DNA from: Paracoccaceae bacterium
Lineage (GTDB): Bacteria > Pseudomonadota > Alphaproteobacteria > Rhodobacterales > Rhodobacteraceae
Reading direction: 5' to 3'
NCBI GenBank assembly: GCA_028284705.1
Contig: JANQRE010000048.1
Location: 1 to 64,000, forward strand
DNA length: 64,000 nt
The translations under genes and the position numbers were made by a program. The notes under the pieces are model-generated. The model did not search any database. It had not been told where the DNA came from and saw only the letters and a program-made list of their open reading frames with translations. Shown here piece by piece: positions 1 to 8,815 of this stretch; within the stretch, counting starts at the first letter, position 1, and every line of letters begins with the position of its first letter.

Positions 1-846
1 ACCATCGGGCAGCTCATCGCGCCGATGGATTTGGCGGTCGGTCCGACCGTGCCCTGCCGCGAATGGCGGGAGCTTTACGCGGCTCTGGATTGCGGCGCGG
101 TCGCGGCGATCCATCCCTTCTACACAAGTGCAATTCGTGAATTCGAGGCCGCTGGCCGTCCTGTCATCGGGAGCGCCCCTGTGGGCTATGACGGGACAGC
201 GGAGTGGCTGAGAGGTCTGGGGGATGCTTTCGGTCTTCCTGACACGGGTGTGGCGGCGGCGCAGAATGCGTCTCTCCCGGCGATCAAAGCTGTGCTCGCT
301 GCCACCCCCATCAATGGTACCATAACTCTCAGCGGTTATGAAGGATCAGAACTTCTGGTCGCGCGTCTCTTGATCGAGAGCGGCGCTGAGGTGCCCTATG
401 TCGGCACCGCCTGCCCAAAAACGAAGTGGTCTTCCGCCGATGCTGACTGGCTCGAAGCGAAGGGTGTGAAGGTCCAGTTCCGCGCCTCGCTTGAAGACGA
501 TTGCGCGGCGATGGAAGGGGTGAAACCGGACCTTGCCATTGGCACGACGCCGGTTGTTCAGAAGGCCAAAGAGCTTGGGATTCCAGGGCTTTACTTCACC
601 AATCTGATCAGCGCACGGCCGCTGATGGGGCCTGCTGGTGCCGGCTCTCTGGCGCAGGTCGTCAATGCTGCCATCGCCAACACAGATCGCATGGATTCGA
701 TGCGTGCGTTCTTCGAAGGTGTGGGTCGTGAGGACACTGCCGGTGTCTGGGAAGGCAGCCCCAATGTGCGGGAGGATTTCCGCGCGCAGAACCTCAAGAA
801 ACTCGAACGGCAGGCGAAAGCCGCCAAAGCGGCGGAGATGATTTAG
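1..846 (+). CDS. bchY: Chlorophyllide a reductase subunit Y, C-terminal part (5' end outside window)
   Basis: The gene enters from the left edge in an open frame and ends at TAG 846, so about the last 281 residues are seen. BchY pairs with BchZ as the catalytic NifDK-like component of chlorophyllide a oxidoreductase (BchXYZ), which reduces ring B of chlorin to bacteriochlorin in the cytoplasm. The visible part has nitrogenase-component-1-like text, including a GYEGSEL stretch, a YVGTACPKT segment and a GTTPVVQKAKELGIP segment. It lies 88 bp before bchZ on the same strand, the usual bchCXYZ order. Identification rests on this context plus sequence familiarity. Confidence 0.95.
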   Translation, partial: TIGQLIAPMDLAVGPTVPCREWRELYAALDCGAVAAIHPFYTSAIREFEAAGRPVIGSAPVGYDGTAEWLRGLGDAFGLPDTGVAAAQNASLPAIKAVLAATPINGTITLSGYEGSELLVARLLIESGAEVPYVGTACPKTKWSSADADWLEAKGVKVQFRASLEDDCAAMEGVKPDLAIGTTPVVQKAKELGIPGLYFTNLISARPLMGPAGAGSLAQVVNAAIANTDRMDSMRAFFEGVGREDTAGVWEGSPNVREDFRAQNLKKLERQAKAAKAAEMI

Positions 847-934
847 TGGCGATTTATCTGCATAAATCTCCAGCGGCGGCAGGCAGCGCATGTCAATGCG
901 CGTTGCCGCACCCCCGAAAATCTGGGGGGTGCGC

Positions 935-2410
935 ATGCTGATCCAGGATCATGACAGAGCAGGCGGATATTGGGGCGCGGTTTACGCGTTCTGCGCCGTC
1001 AAAGGTCTGCAATGTGTGATCGACGGACCGGTCGGATGTGAGAACCTGCCGGTGACGTCTGTTCTTCACTACACCGACGCTTTGCCGCCTCACGAGCTGC
1101 CCATTGTCGTGACCGGCTTGGGCGAAGAAGAGCTGGGTCGCGATGGCACCGAGGGCGCGATGAAACGCGCCTGGGGTACGCTTGACCCGGCGCTTCCGGC
1201 GGTGGTCGTGACAGGCTCGATTGCCGAGATGATCGGCGGTGGTGTGACGCCCATGGGCACCAACATTCAGCGCTTCCTGCCCCGCACCATTGATGAGGAT
1301 CAGTGGGAGGCTGCGGACCGGGCGATGACCTGGATCTTCACCGAGTTCGGGATGACCAAAGGTCGGATGCCGAAAGAGGCGAAGCGCGAAGAGGGCGCCA
1401 AGCCCCGCGTCAATATCCTCGGCCCGATGTATGGCACCTTCAACATGCCGTCTGATCTCGCCGAAATCCGACGCCTCGTCGAAGGCATCGGGGCGGAAGT
1501 GAACATGGTCATGCCGCTCGGCGCTCATGTGGCCGAGATGCGAAACCTCGTTAACGCTGATGTAAACATCTGCATGTACAGAGAGTTCGGGCGTGGCCTG
1601 TGTGAAGTATTGGCCAAACCGTATTTGCAAGCGCCTATCGGGGTCGACTCGACAACGAAGTTCTTGCGCAAGCTCGGTGAGTTGCTCGAACTCGATCCCG
1701 AACCCTTCATCGAAGAAGAGAAGCACTCCACGATCAAACCGGTCTGGGACCTGTGGCGTTCCGTGACGCAGGACTTCTTCGCAACGGCCAGTTTCGGCAT
1801 CGTCGCGAATGAAACCTATGCGCGCGGCATGCGCAATTTCCTCGAAAACGATCTGGGCTTGCCCTGCGCATTCGCCGTCGCCCGCGTGCGCGGCAAGAAA
1901 ACCAACAATGACGAAGTGCGTGACATGATGGCCGAGAAGCGCCCGCTGGTCGTCTTCGGGTCGATCAATGAAAAGATGTATCTCGCCGAACAGAAGGGCG
2001 GCTTCGGACCGCAGGCCGCTTTCATCCCGGCAAGCTTTCCGGGCGCTGCGATCCGGCGCGCCACGGGCACGCCCTTCATGGGCTATGCCGGTGCGACCTA
2101 TGTCATTCAGGAAGTGTGCAACGGGCTTTTCGATGCGCTGTTCCACATCCTGCCGCTCGGAACCGAGATGGATGCGGCTGCGGCCACACCAACGACCCTG
2201 CGGCGCGATTTCCCCTGGGACGAGGACGCACAGCGTTTGCTCGACCGGATCGTCGCAGAACACCCCATTCTCACCCGTATATCCGCCGCCAAACAGCTGC
2301 GCGACAAGGCCGAAGCTGCAGCGCTGGCCGATGGTGCGGAACGTGTGGTGAGAGAAACCGTGGAGGCCTTCGCGCCCGCGGGATTTGAATTGGAAGAGGG
2401 AGGACGCTGA
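935..2410 (+). CDS. bchZ: Chlorophyllide a reductase subunit Z
   Basis: This is the second catalytic subunit of chlorophyllide a oxidoreductase. The N-terminus from the ATG at 935 ([19 protein letters not shown]) matches how known BchZ proteins begin, and gives 491 residues, the usual length. An in-frame ATG at 890 would add 15 residues, but the G-rich run a few bases before 935 favours the later start. A conserved [20 protein letters not shown] block at about residues 27-46 holds a Cys expected to ligate the Fe-S cluster. The stop codon overlaps the pufQ start by one base (TGATG), so puf transcripts probably also come by read-through from bch promoters upstream. Confidence 0.96.
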   Translation: MLIQDHDRAGGYWGAVYAFCAVKGLQCVIDGPVGCENLPVTSVLHYTDALPPHELPIVVTGLGEEELGRDGTEGAMKRAWGTLDPALPAVVVTGSIAEMIGGGVTPMGTNIQRFLPRTIDEDQWEAADRAMTWIFTEFGMTKGRMPKEAKREEGAKPRVNILGPMYGTFNMPSDLAEIRRLVEGIGAEVNMVMPLGAHVAEMRNLVNADVNICMYREFGRGLCEVLAKPYLQAPIGVDSTTKFLRKLGELLELDPEPFIEEEKHSTIKPVWDLWRSVTQDFFATASFGIVANETYARGMRNFLENDLGLPCAFAVARVRGKKTNNDEVRDMMAEKRPLVVFGSINEKMYLAEQKGGFGPQAAFIPASFPGAAIRRATGTPFMGYAGATYVIQEVCNGLFDALFHILPLGTEMDAAAATPTTLRRDFPWDEDAQRLLDRIVAEHPILTRISAAKQLRDKAEAAALADGAERVVRETVEAFAPAGFELEEGGR

Positions 2411-2637
2411 TGAGCGACCAAACATCAAATGGCGGCTTCGAGGTTTCGCACAAGAGAACCACGCCACGCGGCGAGTTCGCGGTTTATTTCGCGATCATTT
2501 TCGCGGCGACGCTGCCCTTGGCCTGTCTGACCTGGGCCTTGTCGATCCTCAAGAACGGCAATGCAGGTGGCAAGGGGCCGATCAAGCGGGCCTGGAGCCA
2601 GGCGAACATTATCACACCGATGATCTTCTCGGCCTGA
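2410..2637 (+). CDS. pufQ: PufQ, bacteriochlorophyll biosynthesis-associated membrane protein
   Basis: A 75-residue protein with one hydrophobic segment (about residues 24-46) preceded by RGEFAVYF and ending in a segment like ANIITPMIF. This resembles Rhodobacter PufQ (PEFALYF near the start of the helix, GEITPEIF at the end). PufQ is needed for normal bacteriochlorophyll supply and has been proposed to carry or present tetrapyrrole intermediates at the membrane; its exact reaction is unknown. It is translationally coupled to bchZ and followed by a 150-bp leader before pufB. Its presence with pufC instead of pufX gives a pufQBALMC operon. Confidence 0.88.
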   Translation: MSDQTSNGGFEVSHKRTTPRGEFAVYFAIIFAATLPLACLTWALSILKNGNAGGKGPIKRAWSQANIITPMIFSA

Positions 2638-2690
2638 GAAGCGGTGTGACCCGAAATCCCGACGCCGCAAGGCAGACGGATCCCTATCTG

Positions 2691-2738
2691 CCACTCCCCC
2701 CCGGGGTGGCGGATTGTAGCGGGGGGTGAGCCCTCGCT
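2691..2738 (+). other. Two tandem RNA hairpins in the pufQ-pufB intercistronic region
   Basis: Two stems can be drawn in the 150-bp gap. The first pairs 2691-2697 with 2703-2709 (7 bp, one G-U, C-rich loop). The second pairs 2718-2725 with 2731-2738 (8 bp, one G-U, loop gtgag). In Rhodobacter the 5' region before pufB is a site of RNA processing and stability control. These hairpins are in the corresponding position, so a similar role is inferred. No U-run follows either stem, so they do not look like intrinsic terminators. Confidence 0.5.
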
Positions 2739-2787
2739 GTAACCCGGCCGCGGGGGGCGCGGCATCAGTCTGATTTCGGAGGAAACC

Positions 2788-2934
2788 ATGGCTGATCAAC
2801 TGTCCTTCACAGGACTAACAGACGAGCAGGCGCAAGAGTTGCACGCCGTCTACATGAGCGGGCTGTGGTTGTTCACAATCGTAGCCATCCTCGCGCATGT
2901 GGCGACGTATATCTGGCGTCCCTGGTTCTCGTAA
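2788..2934 (+). CDS. pufB: Light-harvesting 1 (B870) beta polypeptide
   Basis: A 48-residue protein beginning [19 protein letters not shown], with one transmembrane helix and a YIWRPW C-terminus, the standard LH1 beta layout. His37 in the [14 protein letters not shown] segment is the expected bacteriochlorophyll ligand; His19 is the second conserved His near the membrane face. A strong ribosome-binding site (ggaggaaacc) precedes the ATG. With PufA it forms the LH1 ring around the reaction centre. The gene is followed after 11 bp by pufA. Confidence 0.97.
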   Translation: MADQLSFTGLTDEQAQELHAVYMSGLWLFTIVAILAHVATYIWRPWFS

Positions 2935-2945
2935 GGGTTTGAGAT

Positions 2946-3101
2946 ATGGCTAAATTCTACAAAATCTGGCTCATCTTTGACCCGCGCCGCGTGTTTGTAG
3001 CACAAGGCGTCTTTCTGTTCCTGCTGGCTGCGATGATTCACCTCGTCGTGCTCAGCTCGGGACTGAATTGGTTCGAACTGGCTGCTGCAAGCGGACAGTA
3101 A
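2946..3101 (+). CDS. pufA: Light-harvesting 1 (B870) alpha polypeptide
   Basis: A 51-residue single-helix protein beginning [20 protein letters not shown], the classic LH1 alpha start. His32 in [10 protein letters not shown] is the expected bacteriochlorophyll ligand, and SGLNWFE follows the helix. It binds bacteriochlorophyll and carotenoid in the LH1 ring with PufB. An 8-10 bp GC hairpin lies just after its stop codon and before pufL, which in Rhodobacter gives higher pufBA mRNA levels than pufLM. Confidence 0.97.
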   Translation: MAKFYKIWLIFDPRRVFVAQGVFLFLLAAMIHLVVLSSGLNWFELAAASGQ

Positions 3102-3112
3102 AACCTAAGTCG

Positions 3113-3139
3113 CGGGCGGGTGCCCCGAACGCCCGCCCG
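3113..3139 (+). other. pufA-pufL intercistronic mRNA hairpin
   Basis: A perfect 8-bp stem, cgggcggg at 3113-3120 and cccgcccg at 3132-3139, can be extended inward by a T-G and a G-C pair, leaving a 7-base loop. No T-run follows, so it is a poor terminator. In Rhodobacter capsulatus a hairpin at this exact place protects the upstream pufBA segment from 3'-to-5' decay and sets the excess of LH1 over reaction-centre subunits. The same role is inferred here. Confidence 0.75.
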
Positions 3140-3204
3140 TGACAATCGAATTTGAATGGGACGGCCGATCAGAGGCGCCGCCAAAAACGAGGGAGACGAC
3201 AGCG

Positions 3205-4044
3205 ATGGCTTTGCTGAGTTTCGAGAGAAAATATCGCGTCCGAGGCGGGACGCTGGTGGGTGGCGATCTGTTCGACTTCTGGGTCGGGCCCTATTTCGTC
3301 GGTTTCTTCGGGGTCACGACGATCTTCTTTGCAGCCCTGGGCACGATTCTGATCTTCTGGGGCGCAGCGATGCAGGGCACGTTCAACCCCTGGCTGATCA
3401 ACATCGCCCCGCCCGATCTAAAATACGGGCTTGGCATGGCGCCATTGGCTGAGGGGGGCCTTTGGCAGATCATCACCTTCTGCGCCGTGGGCGCGTTCTG
3501 TAGCTGGGCCCTGCGCGAGGTCGAGATTTGTCGCAAGCTCGGCATTGGCTACCACGTGCCTTTCGCCTTTTCGGTCGCGATTTTCGCCTATGTCACGCTG
3601 GTTGTCTTCCGCCCGCTTCTGATGGGTGCCTGGGGCCACGGCTTTCCCTACGGGATCTTCTCTCATCTCGATTGGGTGTCGAACACCGGCTACGCCTATC
3701 TGCACTTCCACTACAACCCGGCCCATATGCTGGCGGTGACCTTCTTCTTCACAACCTGTCTGGCGCTGGCGCTGCATGGGGGGCTGATCCTCTCCGCCGC
3801 CAATCCGCCCAAGGGCGAAGAGATGAAGACGCCGGATCACGAAGACACGTTCTTCCGCGACTTCATCGGGTATTCGGTCGGCACGCTGGGCATTCACCGT
3901 GTCGGGCTGTTGCTGGCGCTGAACGCCGGGTTCTGGTCAGCGGTCTGCATCATCATCTCCGGCCCCGTCTGGACCGACAGTTGGCCGAGCTGGTGGAACT
4001 GGTGGCTCGAGATGCCGATCTGGCCAAGTCAGGTGGGTTTGTAA
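3205..4044 (+). CDS. pufL: Photosynthetic reaction centre L subunit
   Basis: A 279-residue protein from the ATG at 3205 (gggag ribosome-binding site), beginning [17 protein letters not shown] as in other L subunits. Counting from this Met, His154, His174, His191 and His231 fall exactly one ahead of the mature Rhodobacter numbering (L153 and L173 bacteriochlorophyll ligands; L190 and L230 iron ligands). Glu213 and Ser224 match L212 Glu and L223 Ser of the QB proton path. It has five transmembrane helices. An upstream in-frame ATG-free extension to 3139 is rejected. pufM follows 3 bp later. Confidence 0.98.
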   Translation: MALLSFERKYRVRGGTLVGGDLFDFWVGPYFVGFFGVTTIFFAALGTILIFWGAAMQGTFNPWLINIAPPDLKYGLGMAPLAEGGLWQIITFCAVGAFCSWALREVEICRKLGIGYHVPFAFSVAIFAYVTLVVFRPLLMGAWGHGFPYGIFSHLDWVSNTGYAYLHFHYNPAHMLAVTFFFTTCLALALHGGLILSAANPPKGEEMKTPDHEDTFFRDFIGYSVGTLGIHRVGLLLALNAGFWSAVCIIISGPVWTDSWPSWWNWWLEMPIWPSQVGL

Positions 4045-4047
4045 GCC

Positions 4048-5028
4048 ATGATTGAGTATCAAAACATCTTCACCCAAGTGCAGGTCCAGGGCGCCCCCGA
4101 GATGGGCATGGACAATGAAAACCGGATGATGGAGGAGCGGATCGGCAAGCCCTCCTACTCCAAACTCATCGGCTGGATGGGCAACGCGCAACTGGGTCCG
4201 ATCTATCTCGGCTATTACGGTGTAATCTCGCTAGCGACGGGCCTCATCTGGTTCAACATCGTCGGCATGAACATGCTGAGCCAGGTCGATTGGTCGATCC
4301 CCGAATTCCTGCGGCAATTGTTCTGGCTGGCGCTGGAGCCGCCCTCACCGGAATATGGACTGAAAATGCCGCCGCTGAACGATGGCGGCTGGTACATCAT
4401 CGCGTCGTTCTTCCTGCTGGTCTCGGTGATGAGCTGGTGGCTGAGGGTCTATTCACTGGCTGAGCAACACAAGATGGGCAAGCACATCGCCTGGGCGTTT
4501 GCGTCTGCGATCTGGCTGTTCCTGGTGCTGGGCCTGTTCCGTCCGGTCCTGATGGGATCGTGGTCGGAGGCCGTGCCCTACGGCATCTTCCCGCATCTGG
4601 ATTGGACGACGGCATTCTCCATTCGCTACGGCAACCTCTATTACAACCCGTTCCATTGCCTGAGCATCGTGTTCCTCTATGGCTCGGCACTGCTGTTCGC
4701 CATGCACGGTGCGACGATTCTCGCGGTCACGCGGCAAGGTGGCGACCGGGAGTTGGAACAGATCGTCGATCGAGGCACGGCCTCGGAACGCGCGGCGCTG
4801 TTCTGGCGCTGGACCATGGGGTTCAACGCCACGATGGAGGGTATTCACCGCTGGGCCTGGTGGTTTGCGGTTCTGACACCGATCACTGGCGGCATCGGTA
4901 TCCTGCTGACCGGCACGGTCGTGGACAACTGGTTCATCTGGGCTCAGGAGCACCATTTCGCGCCGATCTATGACGGAAGCTTCGGCTACGAAGCCTATCA
5001 AGACAATTCTGGAAACGGGGGGTCCTGA
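4048..5028 (+). CDS. pufM: Photosynthetic reaction centre M subunit
   Basis: A 326-residue five-helix protein that pairs with PufL to hold the special pair, pheophytins, quinones and the non-haem iron. His203, His220 and His267 match M202 (special pair), M219 and M266 (iron), each offset by one for the initiator Met; Glu235 matches the M234 iron ligand. The C-terminus is longer than that of Rhodobacter M, ending in a [18 protein letters not shown] tail, a shape common in species whose reaction centre docks a tetraheme cytochrome. It overlaps no neighbour; pufC begins 2 bp later. Confidence 0.98.
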   Translation: MIEYQNIFTQVQVQGAPEMGMDNENRMMEERIGKPSYSKLIGWMGNAQLGPIYLGYYGVISLATGLIWFNIVGMNMLSQVDWSIPEFLRQLFWLALEPPSPEYGLKMPPLNDGGWYIIASFFLLVSVMSWWLRVYSLAEQHKMGKHIAWAFASAIWLFLVLGLFRPVLMGSWSEAVPYGIFPHLDWTTAFSIRYGNLYYNPFHCLSIVFLYGSALLFAMHGATILAVTRQGGDRELEQIVDRGTASERAALFWRWTMGFNATMEGIHRWAWWFAVLTPITGGIGILLTGTVVDNWFIWAQEHHFAPIYDGSFGYEAYQDNSGNGGS

Positions 5029-5030
5029 TC

Positions 5031-6149
5031 ATGCTACCCAAGTGGTTTGACCAATGGAACAAGGACAACCCGACCAATATCTTCGGGCCAGCGATTATCT
5101 TCGGCGTCCTTGGCACGGTGATCTTTTTCGTGGCTCTTTTGGTGGTGGCGGGGCAGCCCTTCGCCACGGCCTCCACGCAGACCGGTCCGCGCGGCACGGG
5201 CATGTCGATCCCCGAGTTCGTCTCGCGCATCGAGGCGGGTGATCCGACAATTGATGACTATGTCACCTTCGACCCGCTGGTTCCGGAAGGTGGCGAGCCG
5301 CTGGCCAAAGACATCTACGAAAACGTGCAAGTCCTGGGCGATCTGACGGAGGATAATTTCAACCGCCTGATGAATGCGATGACGGTTTGGGTCTCTCCAG
5401 ATGAAGGCTGCGCCTATTGCCATGGCGATGTCGAGTTGGAGGAATACGGCAATGACGATCTTTATACCAAGGTCGTCTCCCGCCGCATGATCGAGATGAC
5501 GCAGTATATCAACGAGGAATGGGGCGACCATGTGAACGCCAATGGTGAAGTGGGCGTGAATTGCTCCACCTGTCACCGCGGTCAGAACGTGCCATCCAAT
5601 ATCTGGTTCGACAATTCTCCGGTCACGGCAAATACCGCTGGCTGGTCGTCCAACCAGAACCGCGCGTCCTCAACCTCAAGCGCGACCTCGCTGCCATCGG
5701 ATGCCTTGCAAAAACTGCTGGTCGATGGGGAGCAGATCGTCGTGCATGATCTTGAGAGCCGCGTCGCAGGCTCGCCTGCGGATGAAGGCTTCCGCTCCAT
5801 TCAGGACACGGAACGCACTTACGCGCTGATGAACTACTTCGCCAATTCGCTGGGTGTGAACTGCAACTTCTGCCACAACTCCCGCGCCTTCTACGCGCCG
5901 GAGGAGCACACGCCGCAATGGGGCACGGCATCGCTGGGCATCTTCATGGTGCAGGAGATCAATAATGAATTCCTGATCCCGCTGAAGGACACCTACCCGG
6001 AGCACCGGTTGGGTGCCAAAAATGGCGATGCGCCGAAAGCTGCCTGTGCGACCTGCCACAAAGGCTACAGCAAACCGTATCAGGGCTTGAATGTGATCGC
6101 CGATTGGCCGGAACTCGCGGGCTCCGAACCGCCGGTTTACGAAGAATGA
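5031..6149 (+). CDS. pufC: Reaction-centre tetraheme cytochrome c subunit
   Basis: A 372-residue periplasmic electron donor to the oxidised special pair. Four haem-binding motifs are visible: CAYCH at 127-131, CSTCH at 178-182, CNFCH at 278-282 and CATCH at 339-343. The N-terminus has one hydrophobic helix (about residues 19-41) with no Cys after it, so it is probably held by an uncleaved anchor and not a lipid, unlike Blastochloris. A Ser/Thr/Asn-rich linker (about 195-222) separates the haem pairs. The gene takes the place pufX has in Rhodobacter and is followed by a strong terminator. Confidence 0.97.
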   Translation: MLPKWFDQWNKDNPTNIFGPAIIFGVLGTVIFFVALLVVAGQPFATASTQTGPRGTGMSIPEFVSRIEAGDPTIDDYVTFDPLVPEGGEPLAKDIYENVQVLGDLTEDNFNRLMNAMTVWVSPDEGCAYCHGDVELEEYGNDDLYTKVVSRRMIEMTQYINEEWGDHVNANGEVGVNCSTCHRGQNVPSNIWFDNSPVTANTAGWSSNQNRASSTSSATSLPSDALQKLLVDGEQIVVHDLESRVAGSPADEGFRSIQDTERTYALMNYFANSLGVNCNFCHNSRAFYAPEEHTPQWGTASLGIFMVQEINNEFLIPLKDTYPEHRLGAKNGDAPKAACATCHKGYSKPYQGLNVIADWPELAGSEPPVYEE

Positions 6150-6262
6150 CCATCGCGGCGTTCCATACGCCGCGACCTTTGATCGGGCCGACTTCCCCGG
6201 GCCCGTTTCCTGAACCTCCATGTGAGGTTCACATCTCTCCTGTCGGCTACAGGGTGACTGAC

Positions 6263-6300
6263 GCGCTGCAAGAAGCTTCCCCTTCTTGCGGCGCTTTTTA
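6263..6300 (+). terminator. Intrinsic terminator of the puf operon
   Basis: A 13-bp stem (one G-U) pairs 6263-6275 with 6282-6294, with a 6-base loop, and is followed directly by TTTTTA. It lies 114 bp after pufC and only 17 bp before dxs, so dxs either depends on read-through or has a promoter inside this short region. Confidence 0.9.
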
Positions 6301-6316
6301 TTGAAAGGCTTCTGCC

Positions 6317-8230
6317 ATGACCCGCCCCCACACACCGCTTCTTGATCGTGTCATCGGTCCGTCCGATCTGCGCGCCTTCGATGACGCAGAGCTTGCGACC
6401 CTCGCAGATGAGGTTCGAGCGGAGGTGATCGACGCGGTTTCCGTCACCGGCGGGCATCTGGGCTCCTCGCTTGGGGTTGTCGAACTGACCGTCGCGATCC
6501 ACGCGGTCTTCAACGCCCCTCATGACAAGCTGATCTGGGATGTCGGGCACCAATGTTATCCGCATAAAATCCTGACCGAGCGCCGGTCGCGCATTCGCAC
6601 CTTGCGCCAGAAGGGGGGCCTGAGCGGTTTCACCAAGCGTTCCGAATCCGAGTTCGATCCCTTTGGAGCCGCGCATTCCTCCACCTCCATTTCCGCAGCG
6701 CTGGGCTTTGCCACCGCGCGTGATCTGGGCATGGAGACCGGCGATGCGATTGCGGTAATCGGTGATGGCGCCGCCTCTGCCGGCATGGCCTTCGAGGCGT
6801 TGAACAATGCCGGGGCCGAGGGGCGACGGCTGATCGTGATCCTCAATGACAATGAGATGTCCATTGCCCCTCCGGTGGGGGCGCTGTCGAAATATATGAG
6901 CGGCATCAACACCGGACCGACTCCTTTCCCGAAACTGGGCGAGGAGGAGGTCGATACTGACGATCCCGATGCCCTGCGCGCCTATGCCCAACGCGCCCGC
7001 ACGCTGGTGACCGCGCAACCCGCCAAAGGCACGCTCTTCGAAGAGCTTGGCTTCTCCTATCTCGGGCCAATTGACGGGCATGATATGGACCAGCTTCTGG
7101 CCGCGTTGCGAAATGTGAAGACCCGTGCCGATGGCCCGGTTCTGATCCATTGCTGCACCGTGAAGGGCAAGGGCTATGAACCTGCCGAGGCCAGTGCGGA
7201 TTGTTATCATGGGGTTGCCAAGTTCGATGTGCCGACCGGAGAACAGAAGAAATCGAAACCGAACGCGCCGAGTTATACCTCCGTTTTCGGCAAGACGCTT
7301 GTCGCCGAGGCTGGGCGTGATCCGAAGATCGTTGGCATCACGGCGGCGATGCCCTCGGGCACCGGCATCGATCATCTGATGAAGGCCTTCCCGGATCGTG
7401 CCTTTGACGTCGGCATTGCCGAGCAGCACGCAGTCACTTTCGCCGCCGGTCTGGCTGCGGCGGGCATGCGACCGTTCTGTGCCATTTACTCAAGCTTCCT
7501 GCAGCGCGCTTACGATCAGATCGTGCATGATGTGGCGCTACAGAACCTGCCGGTGCGTTTCGCCATGGACCGTGCCGGGCTGGTTGGGGCCGATGGTGCG
7601 ACCCATGCCGGTGCGTTCGATATCGGCTATCTGAGCCATCTGCCGAATTTCACCGTGATGGCCGCAGCGGACGAGGCGGAGCTTGTCCATATGGTCGCCA
7701 CGGCGGTGGATTTCGACGAGGGTCCGATTGCCTTCCGCTACCCGCGCGGTGCCGGGGTCGGTGTCGAGCTGCCGGAATATGGCGTTCCGCTGGAGATCGG
7801 CAAAGGCCGTGTGGTGCGGGAGGGCTCTGATGTGGCACTTCTGAGCCTGGGCGCGCATCTGTCTGAGTGCCTGATCGCGGCCGAGACGCTGCAAACCCGC
7901 GGGGTCAGCGCAACGGTGGCCGATGCGCGTTTTGCCAAGCCGTTTGACAAGGCATTGATCCGCCAATTGCTGCGCCACCACGAAGCGCTGATCTGTGTGG
8001 AGCAGGGCGCATGCGGCGGGTTCGGCGCACATGTGCTGGAGTGGCTCGCTCGGGACGGCGCCTTTGATCGCGGCGCGAAAGTGCGCACGATGACGCTGCC
8101 GGACCGGTTCATCGATCAGGCGACACCGGATGAGATGTATGAGGATGCCGGGCTGACGGCGGAGGACATCACCGGAACGGTGCTTGAGACGCTCGGTGTT
8201 GTGGACGGACGGTTCGGGCTGGCGACGTAA
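6317..8230 (+). CDS. dxs: 1-deoxy-D-xylulose-5-phosphate synthase
   Basis: A 637-residue, full-length TPP-dependent transketolase-family enzyme that condenses pyruvate and glyceraldehyde 3-phosphate, the first step of the MEP pathway. This supplies isoprenoids for carotenoids, quinones and the bacteriochlorophyll tail. The TPP/Mg motif [18 protein letters not shown] and the [13 protein letters not shown] block are clear, as is [14 protein letters not shown] in the central domain. dxs next to the puf operon is typical of Rhodobacterales PGCs. It converges on idi, with a small GC hairpin between them. Confidence 0.97.
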   Translation: MTRPHTPLLDRVIGPSDLRAFDDAELATLADEVRAEVIDAVSVTGGHLGSSLGVVELTVAIHAVFNAPHDKLIWDVGHQCYPHKILTERRSRIRTLRQKGGLSGFTKRSESEFDPFGAAHSSTSISAALGFATARDLGMETGDAIAVIGDGAASAGMAFEALNNAGAEGRRLIVILNDNEMSIAPPVGALSKYMSGINTGPTPFPKLGEEEVDTDDPDALRAYAQRARTLVTAQPAKGTLFEELGFSYLGPIDGHDMDQLLAALRNVKTRADGPVLIHCCTVKGKGYEPAEASADCYHGVAKFDVPTGEQKKSKPNAPSYTSVFGKTLVAEAGRDPKIVGITAAMPSGTGIDHLMKAFPDRAFDVGIAEQHAVTFAAGLAAAGMRPFCAIYSSFLQRAYDQIVHDVALQNLPVRFAMDRAGLVGADGATHAGAFDIGYLSHLPNFTVMAAADEAELVHMVATAVDFDEGPIAFRYPRGAGVGVELPEYGVPLEIGKGRVVREGSDVALLSLGAHLSECLIAAETLQTRGVSATVADARFAKPFDKALIRQLLRHHEALICVEQGACGGFGAHVLEWLARDGAFDRGAKVRTMTLPDRFIDQATPDEMYEDAGLTAEDITGTVLETLGVVDGRFGLAT

Positions 8231-8239
8231 TCCAGCGGA

Positions 8240-8252
8240 GCGCCTTCGGCGC
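8240..8252. terminator. Possible bidirectional hairpin between dxs and idi
   Basis: A 5-bp GC stem (gcgcc/ggcgc) with a 3-base loop lies in the 42-bp gap between two convergent genes. There is no clear T-run next to the stem on either strand, so terminator activity is only suggested by position. Confidence 0.3.
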
Positions 8253-8272
8253 ACACGATTCTTTATTGGCGC

Positions 8273-8815
8273 TTAGGCCTGAACGACGGTGCCGAAAATG
8301 CGCTCGGTGTGCTCATTTAGATAAATCTGCAGCCAGGCGGTGTAGCGATCCGGGTGGCGGGTGACATCAGCGGCCAGATCGTAAAAACTGATCCACTTGG
8401 TCTCCATCACCTCTGCCGGGTTCGGCTGGATGCTGAGATCAATCGGTGCTTCGGCGATGAAGATATCGACCACCTCATGCTCGGTCATGCCACCTCCGAC
8501 CTCGGCGCGATATTCGACCTGATCGCGGAAGGACGGGTAGAGGCCCTTGATCCCAAGCTCCTCATTCAGTCGCCGGATCGCGCAGGCCTCGGGCACCTCG
8601 TTCCAGAGCGGATGGGTGCAGCAGGTGTTCGCCCAGAGACCGGGTGTGTGGTATTTTGACAGAGCGCGGCGCTGGATCAGCACCTTGTCGCGGTTCATCA
8701 CGAAAACCGAGACAGCCTGATGGCGCAGCCCCTCGCGGTGGACCTTCATCTTCTCGACCGGGGTCAGTTTGCCATCGACCCAGGCCGGGATCATATCTCG
8801 GGCTTGCGCGTTCAT
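8273..8815 (-). CDS. idi: Isopentenyl-diphosphate delta-isomerase, type I
   Basis: A 180-residue Nudix-fold enzyme that interconverts IPP and DMAPP. The TCCTHPLWNE motif (Cys65/Cys66 region) carries the catalytic Cys, and RRLNEELGI belongs to the Nudix-like metal site with the second catalytic acid. The start codon overlaps the bchP stop (ATGA), so the two are translationally coupled. IPP/DMAPP balance feeds the geranylgeranyl chain that BchG attaches and BchP reduces. This idi-bchP linkage is known from Rhodobacter PGCs. Confidence 0.96.
   Translation of the reverse strand: MNAQARDMIPAWVDGKLTPVEKMKVHREGLRHQAVSVFVMNRDKVLIQRRALSKYHTPGLWANTCCTHPLWNEVPEACAIRRLNEELGIKGLYPSFRDQVEYRAEVGGGMTEHEVVDIFIAEAPIDLSIQPNPAEVMETKWISFYDLAADVTRHPDRYTAWLQIYLNEHTERIFGTVVQA

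Noticed and set aside
893-2467. A 524-codon open frame on the minus strand opposite bchZ
   Set aside because: It mirrors bchZ in a GC-rich genome; its translation is low in hydrophobic core residues and rich in Arg, His and Gly, with no known motif.
5029-6316. Search for pufX after pufM
   Set aside because: pufC follows pufM by 2 bp and no small single-helix frame of PufX type is present.
6137-7429. A 430-codon minus-strand frame opposite dxs
   Set aside because: It runs through the puf terminator and dxs; composition is shadow-like.
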